Assembly: GCA_001795245.1 (NCBI GenBank) | Contig: MGOD01000043.1 | Location: 6,044 to 15,590 of the forward strand | DNA: 9,547 nucleotides | DNA from: Chloroflexi bacterium RBG_16_70_13 | Lineage (GTDB): Bacteria > Chloroflexota > Limnocylindria > Limnocylindrales > CSP1-4 | Direction: 5' to 3' | In this document: positions 5,881 to 9,547 of the stretch, one piece after another | Position numbering within the stretch: position 1 is the first letter of the stretch | How the letters are laid out: each line of letters starts with the position of its first letter | The notes under the pieces: model-generated | The model's input: only the letters and a program-made list of their open reading frames with translations | What the model was told of the DNA's origin: nothing | The model's database searches: none | Program-made: the position numbers and the translations under genes

Positions 5881-7098
5881 GTGGCCAGTCGCATCCTGCT
5901 CATCTCCGACGCCACCGACGACGCGGTCGCGACCGCCCTCGAGACGCCGTCCCACGTCGTGACCAGGGTCGCCGACCCGGAGGCCGCGATCGGGGCCGAG
6001 GGCGAGCACGAGGTCATCGTCATCGACCTCGGCGGCACCTATCGCGACGTCATCGGCGCCTGCCGGCTCGTCCGCGAGTCGGCGGACCTGGCGAACGTGC
6101 CGATCCTGGCTCTCAGCCAGGGCGACGACATCGACGAGCGGATCGGGCTCCTCGAGGCCGGCGTGGACGATGTCATGGTTCGACCGTTCGACCCGCGCGA
6201 GCTCGATGCCCGGGTCGAGGCGCTCGTCCTCCGTTACCAGCGCTCGAGGGGGATGGGCGACCAGAGCACGGGCGCCCCTGTCATCACGGTCCGTGACGCG
6301 AACCAGCAGCGGCTCATCGCGGTCTTCTCGCCCAAGGGCGGTGTCGGCACGACGACCGTGGCCGTCAATGTGGCCGTCGCCCTCGCCGCCCGGACACCGG
6401 ACCGTGTCGTGATCATCGATCTCGACCTCCAGTTCGGCCAGGTCGCCACGCATCTCAACATCCCGACGCGCCTGACGATCGCCGACATGGCCCGCGACGA
6501 CGTCTCGCTCCGCGATCCGGGCGTCTTCCAGACGTACCTCGACCGTCACAGCTCCGGCCTGGCGGTCCTGTCGGCCCCGTCCAATCCCGACGGCGCCGCC
6601 GTCGTGTCCGAGTCGGCCATCGGCCGAATCCTCGAAACGGCCGGCCGGGCTTTCCAGACCGTCGTCGTCGACACCGGATCGGTTGTCGATGCGCGCAGCG
6701 AGGCGGTGCTCAACAAGGCCACCGACATCGTCATCGTGGTCACGCCGGAGTTCCCGGCCCTCAAGGCTGTCCACGCCATGCGCGAGCTGCTCGACCTGAG
6801 CGCCGATCGGCTGGCCGAGACGACGTTCATCCTGAATCAGATCTTCGCCCGCGAGATCCTCCGCTCCCGCGACATCGAAGAAGCCCTCGGCACGAAGATC
6901 GCGATGACGATCCCCCATGACGCCTTCGTCTTCCTGAAGAGCGTCAACGAGGGCGTGCCGGTCGTCGTGGGGGCGCCTCGCTCCTCGGCCGCGGATCAGC
7001 TCAACCGGCTGGCGACGCGGCTGTCGGGCATCGAAGCGACCGACGCGGTCGCCGATCGCCGGCCCAAGGGCCTGGGCGCGCTCTTCGGGCGAGGCTGA
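5881..7098 (+). CDS. Receiver-like domain fused to CpaE/MinD-family ATPase
   Basis: A protein of 405 residues. Residues 1-120 form a response-regulator-like domain: strand RILLISD, candidate phosphorylatable Asp D49 in VIVIDL, and the end motif VRPFDPREL, where the usual Lys of KPF is Arg (R101). Residues 145-395 are a ParA/MinD-type ATPase with deviant Walker A PKGGVGTTT (151-159), DLDLQFG (180-186) and Walker B-like VVVDTG (261-266). This architecture is that of CpaE/TadZ, which in known systems localises type IVc (Tad/Flp) pilus machinery; no other tad genes are in the window. I chose GTG at 5881 because GGGGAG is just upstream and the domain begins there. An ATG at 5854 lacks a ribosome binding site and overlaps the leader hairpin region. 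Confidence 0.85.
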   Translation: MASRILLISDATDDAVATALETPSHVVTRVADPEAAIGAEGEHEVIVIDLGGTYRDVIGACRLVRESADLANVPILALSQGDDIDERIGLLEAGVDDVMVRPFDPRELDARVEALVLRYQRSRGMGDQSTGAPVITVRDANQQRLIAVFSPKGGVGTTTVAVNVAVALAARTPDRVVIIDLDLQFGQVATHLNIPTRLTIADMARDDVSLRDPGVFQTYLDRHSSGLAVLSAPSNPDGAAVVSESAIGRILETAGRAFQTVVVDTGSVVDARSEAVLNKATDIVIVVTPEFPALKAVHAMRELLDLSADRLAETTFILNQIFAREILRSRDIEEALGTKIAMTIPHDAFVFLKSVNEGVPVVVGAPRSSAADQLNRLATRLSGIEATDAVADRRPKGLGALFGRG

Positions 7099-7100
7099 TC

Positions 7101-7155
7101 GCGGCGGGCGTTCCCAGCCGCAACGGACCGGGCCGGTCGGCGACGAGCCCCGACC
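7101..7155 (+). terminator. Possible terminator hairpins after the CpaE-like gene
   Basis: Two inverted repeats lie between the ATPase gene and the convergent tRNA-Leu: GCGGC/GCCGC (7101-7105 with 7117-7121) and GGTCGG/CCGACC (7135-7140 with 7150-7155). Neither is followed by a U-run. Termination here is expected from the convergent layout, but the structures are ordinary for this GC content. Confidence 0.25.
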
Positions 7156-7168
7156 ACTGAACCCGTCG

Positions 7169-7251
7169 TGCCGGAGGAGGGAGTCGAACCCTCACGCCCT
7201 CGCGGGCGACCGATTTTAAGTCGGCTGCGTCTGCCGTTCCGCCACTCCGGC
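7169..7251 (-). tRNA. tRNA-Leu (anticodon UAA)
   Basis: An 83-nt class II tRNA on the minus strand. The acceptor stem GCCGGAG pairs with CTCCGGC, with discriminator A. The anticodon loop CTTAAAA gives UAA, decoding UUA. A long variable arm, characteristic of tRNA-Leu, precedes the T-arm with GGTTCGACTCC. No CCA is encoded after the discriminator, unlike the four tRNAs to the right. Confidence 0.95.
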
Positions 7252-7270
7252 CGCTGCAGCGTACCGAACG

Positions 7271-7813
7271 TCAGCCGGCGGCGTCGCCCCGACCCGGTCC
7301 CTTGATGAGACCCTCGGCAACGTCCGCGGCTCGCGGGTCCGGCACGAGGCGGCCGCCCCGGACCGTCGCGCCGACGACCATCGCCGCCCCGATGAGGACG
7401 ACGTTCTTGATGATGTACTGACCCTCGAGCGTGGGCGCGATGGGGAAGGTCGTGAACGTCTCGGCCGGGAAGATGACCAGCGGCGTGAGCGTGCCCAGCA
7501 TCTGGAGGGCCAGCAGGAACAGCGTCGCCCGCATGAAACGCCCGGCGAGGAGGCCCAGCCCGATGAGGCTCTCCCAGGCGGCGAGGACCGGAAGCGAAAC
7601 GCCCGGCGTGACGAGGCCGCCGCTGAGCTGCTCGATCGTTCGCGCGGCGAGCGTCTCGGCCGGACTGGCTCCCGGGACGAACTTCAGGGCCCCGAACCAC
7701 AGGAACACGACGCCGAGCCCGATCCTGAGGACCGGGACACCGAGCCTTGCGAGCGCCGCCGTGATCCGGACGTCGATCGGCTCGAGCGGCGTGGGGAGGC
7801 GCGAGGCGGTCAC
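7271..7813 (-). CDS. DoxX-like integral membrane protein
   Basis: A protein of 180 residues with four hydrophobic segments, at about 27-44, 74-92, 95-115 and 135-152. Family-like sequences are VLRIGLGVVFLWFGALKFVPG (28-48), AAWESLIGLGLLAGRFMR (78-95), LQMLGTLTPLVIFP (103-116) and LEGQYIIKNVVLIGAAMVVGA (129-149), the pattern of DoxX/YkgB-type proteins. The precise activity of this subgroup is not established; roles in redox or quinone-linked membrane processes are known for some relatives. The GTG at 7811-7813 has no Shine-Dalgarno; a TAGCCT lies 6 nt upstream, which would fit leaderless translation. Monocistronic, ending 19 nt from tRNA-Leu. Confidence 0.78.
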   Translation of the reverse strand: MTASRLPTPLEPIDVRITAALARLGVPVLRIGLGVVFLWFGALKFVPGASPAETLAARTIEQLSGGLVTPGVSLPVLAAWESLIGLGLLAGRFMRATLFLLALQMLGTLTPLVIFPAETFTTFPIAPTLEGQYIIKNVVLIGAAMVVGATVRGGRLVPDPRAADVAEGLIKGPGRGDAAG

Positions 7814-7819
7814 GCCGTC

Positions 7820-7825
7820 AGGCTA
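7820..7825 (-). promoter_or_regulatory. Candidate -10 for a leaderless DoxX-like mRNA
   Basis: The minus strand reads TAGCCT, then 6 nt, then the GTG start. A TANNNT hexamer at this distance from a start codon without Shine-Dalgarno is the usual layout of leaderless genes. No clear -35 at standard spacing. Confidence 0.3.
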
Positions 7826-7838
7826 CCGCCGATGGGGC

Positions 7839-7866
7839 TTGCAAGCGTCGCCGTGGGGTCTACCAT
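7839..7866 (+). promoter_or_regulatory. Candidate sigma-70-type promoter of the leader ORF / peptidase unit
   Basis: TTGCAA at 7839-7844 (four of six to TTGACA) and TACCAT at 7861-7866 (four of six to TATAAT) are spaced 16 nt. The expected start near 7873 gives a leader of about 36 nt before the Shine-Dalgarno-bearing ORF at 7909. It is divergent from the DoxX-like gene. Confidence 0.4.
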
Positions 7867-7908
7867 CCGGATTCGAGCGCGCCCAAAGCAGCCGCAGGGA
7901 GGCCCTGG

Positions 7909-7983
7909 ATGCCCACCAGGCGGGTCGTGCTCGACCCTCACGCCGCGCTCGCCGTCGCCCGGCGCCCGCTCGTCGACCGATGA
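7909..7983 (+). CDS. 24-residue leader ORF coupled to the cysteine peptidase gene
   Basis: A short ORF begins at ATG 7909-7911, with GGGAGG at 7897-7902, 6 nt upstream, one of the best Shine-Dalgarno sites in the window. It encodes MPTRRVVLDPHA... and ends ...PLVDR, a basic peptide of 24 residues with no recognised family and no membrane segment. Its TGA at 7981-7983 overlaps the peptidase ATG (7980-7982) as ATGA, the hallmark of translational coupling. The peptidase start has no Shine-Dalgarno of its own, so ribosomes probably arrive through this ORF. Alternatively it could be the true N-terminus of the peptidase separated by a frameshift; the peptidase N-terminus looks complete without it. 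Confidence 0.5.
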   Translation: MPTRRVVLDPHAALAVARRPLVDR

Positions 7984-8819
7984 TCTTCTTCGAAGGGACC
8001 CACCGCAGGCAGCTGGACGGCTCGCCGCTGGCCAGCGAGAACTGCACCCCGACGTCGGGAGCCAACGGCCTGCGTGCCTCGTCCGGCGGCCGGCTCGACA
8101 AGTCGGGCGGCGAGCTCCGCGCGCTCATCCCGAAGGACAAGGAGACTGATCCCAAGACCCCGGGCTGGTCCCTGGGCGATCTCAAGCGCGCGATGGACGG
8201 GCTCAAGGTGCCGTACAAGAACAAGCCGGGCACCTGGGCGGATGTCGAGGCGACCCTGAGGTCGGGCCTCTTCGTGGTCCTCCAGGGCGACAGCGACCAG
8301 TTTCCGGGCGGTACCTGCTCGGCGAACTTCAAGGGCGACCACTGCGTCGGCCTCCACCCCGGCGACCTCGGCGACGGGACCTGGCTCCTGGCGGATCCCC
8401 TGTGCCCGTCCCGGCGGCGCGAGAAGCGCGAGGTCCTGAAGGCCTACGCCGAGAAGTTCGCCAAAGGCAAGAAGCTCACCTTCGGCGTCTTCACGACGCC
8501 GGTTCCCCAGGAGGACGACATGAAGATCACCGCCATCAAGGGCGAGGACTGGACGCCAGGGCCGAAGGACGCACCCGCGCGCCGTCCCTTCCGATCCCGG
8601 CCCGAGCGGACCAACGAGGCGATCGTCGGCCACATCGAGGTCGGCCAGATCGTACGGACGATCGCCGAGGTCGAGGCTGGCGGCGAGAGGTGGCGGCTCA
8701 CCGAGATCGGAGGCCAGTCGGTCTACCTCCTGCGCTCCGACTTCGATCCGCTCTTCCAGGGTGGCGATCCGGCGGTGGATAAGAAGCTCAGCGACTACAT
8801 CGCCCGGACCGGCGGCTGA
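7980..8819 (+). CDS. C39-like cysteine peptidase with SH3-like C-terminal domain, probably phage-derived
   Basis: A protein of 279 residues. Residues 1-175 resemble a papain-fold, C39-like peptidase: candidate nucleophile C22 in NCTPTSGANGL, general-base His in GDHCVGLH (H121, or H126), and the following Asp in LLADPL (D139). Typical for the fold, the Cys sits near the N-terminus and the His and Asp in two adjacent strands. Residues 182-257 look like a bacterial SH3-type wall- or ligand-binding domain (VGHIEVGQIV...GGERWRLTEIGG...YLLRSDF). There is no signal peptide or membrane segment. The opening FEGTHRRQLDGSPL is a pattern I associate with phage-encoded peptidases/lysin-like proteins, from memory only. 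It sits between tRNA genes, a frequent insertion site. Bacteriocin-type or cell-wall substrate cannot be decided. It is translated through overlap with the leader ORF. Confidence 0.6.
   Translation: MIFFEGTHRRQLDGSPLASENCTPTSGANGLRASSGGRLDKSGGELRALIPKDKETDPKTPGWSLGDLKRAMDGLKVPYKNKPGTWADVEATLRSGLFVVLQGDSDQFPGGTCSANFKGDHCVGLHPGDLGDGTWLLADPLCPSRRREKREVLKAYAEKFAKGKKLTFGVFTTPVPQEDDMKITAIKGEDWTPGPKDAPARRPFRSRPERTNEAIVGHIEVGQIVRTIAEVEAGGERWRLTEIGGQSVYLLRSDFDPLFQGGDPAVDKKLSDYIARTGG
8509..8522 (+). promoter_or_regulatory. Internal ribosome binding site and ATG inside the peptidase gene
   Basis: AGGAGG at 8509-8514, a perfect anti-16S match, lies 5 nt before an in-frame ATG at 8520-8522 (Met181). The position coincides with the junction between the peptidase domain and the SH3-like domain. 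Initiation here would yield a separate 99-residue protein consisting of the SH3-like domain alone (8520-8819). Confidence 0.45.
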
Positions 8820-8837
8820 GACCGGGCGGGAATCGAA

Positions 8838-8860
8838 CGACCCGCCGCGCCGGCGGGTCG
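8838..8860. terminator. Strong hairpin between the convergent peptidase gene and tRNA-Cys
   Basis: CGACCCGCC and GGCGGGTCG form a perfect 9-bp stem around a 5-nt loop, 18 nt after the peptidase stop and 13 nt beyond the tRNA-Cys CCA end. No U-run on either strand. Placement between convergent transcripts fits a bidirectional terminator. An alternative stem (GGCGGG 8825-8830 with CCCGCC 8841-8846) would compete for the same bases. Confidence 0.5.
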
Positions 8861-8873
8861 CGTGGTCGAAGGT

Positions 8874-8950
8874 TGGAGGCGACGAGCGGATTCGAACCGC
8901 TGAATAGAGGTTTTGCAGACCTCCGTGTTAAGCCACTTCACCACGTCGCC
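8874..8950 (-). tRNA. tRNA-Cys (anticodon GCA)
   Basis: A minus-strand tRNA. The acceptor GGCGACG pairs with CGTCGCC, discriminator U, encoded CCA at 8874-8876. Anticodon stem GAGGT/ACCTC with loop CTGCAAA gives GCA, decoding UGC/UGU. The T-loop TTCGAAT is standard and U73 is the expected Cys identity base. It is 96 nt beyond tRNA-Gln, so it may be separately transcribed. Confidence 0.96.
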
Positions 8951-9046
8951 TCGGGGTCGCAGCCCGGGGATTGTGCCATAGGCGCCGGGGTCCGGCCGCT
9001 GCCCGCCCCGGGCGATCGCGAGAGTCGCGGATCAGCGCCCGCGAAG

Positions 9047-9120
9047 TGGTTGCCCCTCGAGGATTCGAACCTCGCCCAACGGATCCAAAGTCCGCTGTCC
9101 TACCACTAGACGAAGGGGCA
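9047..9120 (-). tRNA. tRNA-Gln (anticodon UUG)
   Basis: Acceptor TGCCCCT pairs with AGGGGCA, discriminator A, encoded CCA at 9047-9049. Anticodon loop CTTTGGA gives UUG, decoding CAA (and CAG by wobble). The T-loop TTCGAAT is intact. 35 nt separate it from tRNA-Gly upstream. Confidence 0.96.
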
Positions 9121-9155
9121 GCCGGGCGCCGCGTGACGGGTCGAGGGCAAAGGAA

Positions 9156-9231
9156 TGGAGCGGAAGACGGGACTCGAACCCGCGACCCTCACCTTGGCAA
9201 GGTGATGCTCTACCAACTGAGCCACTTCCGC
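9156..9231 (-). tRNA. tRNA-Gly (anticodon GCC)
   Basis: Acceptor GCGGAAG pairs with CTTCCGC, discriminator U, encoded CCA at 9156-9158. Anticodon stem TCACC/GGTGA with loop TTGCCAA gives GCC, decoding GGC/GGU. Only 23 nt from tRNA-Phe, so co-transcription is likely. Confidence 0.96.
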
Positions 9232-9254
9232 TCGGAGGCTGCGCGCACCGGTGC

Positions 9255-9330
9255 TGGTGCCGAGAGCCAGAATCGAACTGGCGACACCGCGATTTTCAGT
9301 CGCGTGCTCTACCAACTGAGCTATCTCGGC
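9255..9330 (-). tRNA. tRNA-Phe (anticodon GAA)
   Basis: Acceptor GCCGAGA pairs with TCTCGGC, discriminator A, encoded CCA at 9255-9257. Anticodon loop CTGAAAA gives GAA, decoding UUC/UUU. D-loop and T-loop (TTCGATT) are regular. It is the first tRNA of the minus-strand cluster. Confidence 0.96.
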
Positions 9331-9371
9331 CCGGTGGACCTTGCGGACCCATCGGCCCGACGGCGTGCCGA

Positions 9372-9401
9372 AGGGTAGCACGAGGCCCTGAGGGCCAGCA
9401 A
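9372..9401 (-). promoter_or_regulatory. Candidate promoter of the tRNA Phe-Gly-Gln(-Cys) cluster
   Basis: On the minus strand TTGCTG (9396-9401) and TACCCT (9372-9377) are spaced 18 nt, and the -10 carries the TGN extension (TGCTACCCT). The start would lie about 35 nt before tRNA-Phe. The spacer contains a GGCCC/GGGCC hairpin (9384-9396). Moderately weak hexamers, but suitable position. Confidence 0.35.
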
Positions 9402-9454
9402 TCGGAGCGGGAGCGGGCAGCCGGGAGCGGCAGCGGCACCCGCGACGACGCATG

Positions 9455-9545
9455 CCATGACTCCTGGTCACGAATCCTGCCGCAACGTGCGGCTCCCGCG
9501 ATCGCGGCGGTCCGCCGCGCGCCATCCGTGACGCCCAGTCACGAA
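9455..9545. repeat. Two copies of a dyad-symmetric motif, TGAC-N5-GTCACGAA
   Basis: CCATGACTCCTGGTCACGAA at 9455-9474 and CCGTGACGCCCAGTCACGAA at 9526-9545 agree in 16 of 20 positions. Each contains an inverted repeat (TGAC/GTCA; the second copy GTGAC/GTCAC) with a 5-nt spacer. The copies are 71 bp apart. This looks like a pair of protein-binding operators, or copies of a dispersed short repeat, belonging to whatever lies right of the window. Confidence 0.45.
9496..9518. other. GC-rich palindromes between the dyad motifs
   Basis: CCGCGATCGCGG (9496-9507) is a perfect 12-bp palindrome and overlaps a second inverted repeat, GCGGCG/CGCCGC (9504-9509 with 9513-9518). The rest of 9331-9547 holds no gene I can support. 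Such palindromes are common in high-GC DNA, so function is uncertain. Confidence 0.3.
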
Positions 9546-9547
9546 AT

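Noticed and set aside
5821..6918. Minus-strand 365-codon frame opposite the CpaE-like gene
   Set aside because: Antisense shadow rich in Asp, Arg, Gly and His; the plus-strand gene has clear ATPase motifs.
7431..7979. N-terminal extension of the peptidase reading frame back to an ATG at 7431
   Set aside because: The extension runs antisense through the DoxX-like gene and has no motifs; the peptidase fold starts directly at 7980.
8873..9525. Short open frames through the tRNA cluster on both strands
   Set aside because: They read through four complete tRNA genes, and their apparent peptides are typical translated-tRNA artefacts.
1..9547. CRISPR array, insertion sequence ends or transposase
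   Set aside because: No regularly spaced repeats, no terminal inverted repeats with a transposase, and no integrase gene were seen.

Overview
The window is bacterial chromosomal DNA of very high GC content. It is tightly packed, with short intergenic gaps and many GTG or TTG starts. Genes on both strands belong mostly to ordinary housekeeping families: branched-chain aminotransferase, S6/SSB/S18, a CpaE-type ATPase and five tRNAs. The codon usage, the zinc-binding S18, the absence of rplI after rpsR and the receiver-CpaE fusion fit a high-GC Chloroflexota lineage. An actinobacterium-like genome cannot be excluded from the sequence alone, so this placement is inference.

Left part (1-4275, all minus strand): a membrane-anchored family 2 glycosyltransferase runs off the left edge. 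It is translationally overlapped by the upstream ilvE-like branched-chain aminotransferase, which has its own promoter-like -10 and leader. Further right is a three-gene operon, transcribed leftwards, with GTG, GTG and TTG starts and 4-bp or 3-nt junctions: TauE/SafE permease, DUF1634 membrane protein, CaCA-family cation/Ca exchanger.

Centre (4276-7098): the conserved rpsF-ssb-rpsR ribosomal/replication operon lies on the minus strand. It is divergent from a plus-strand gene for a receiver-domain plus CpaE/MinD-type ATPase. The 159-bp divergent region holds a candidate extended -10 for rpsF and a GNRA-loop hairpin in front of the ATPase gene.

Right part (7099-9547): tRNA-Leu(UAA) and a DoxX-like membrane protein are on the minus strand. 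A plus-strand accessory unit follows: a promoter-like element, a 24-codon leader ORF with a strong Shine-Dalgarno, and a C39-like cysteine peptidase with an SH3-like C-terminus that looks phage-derived. Inside the peptidase gene a perfect AGGAGG precedes an in-frame ATG exactly at the domain boundary. A minus-strand tRNA cluster (Phe, Gly, Gln, Cys) follows, and the right edge carries two copies of a dyad-symmetric motif.

The most interesting unit is the leader ORF / peptidase / possible internal-start gene inserted between tRNA genes (7839-8819). The rest is mostly conventional, with some unusual gene associations.
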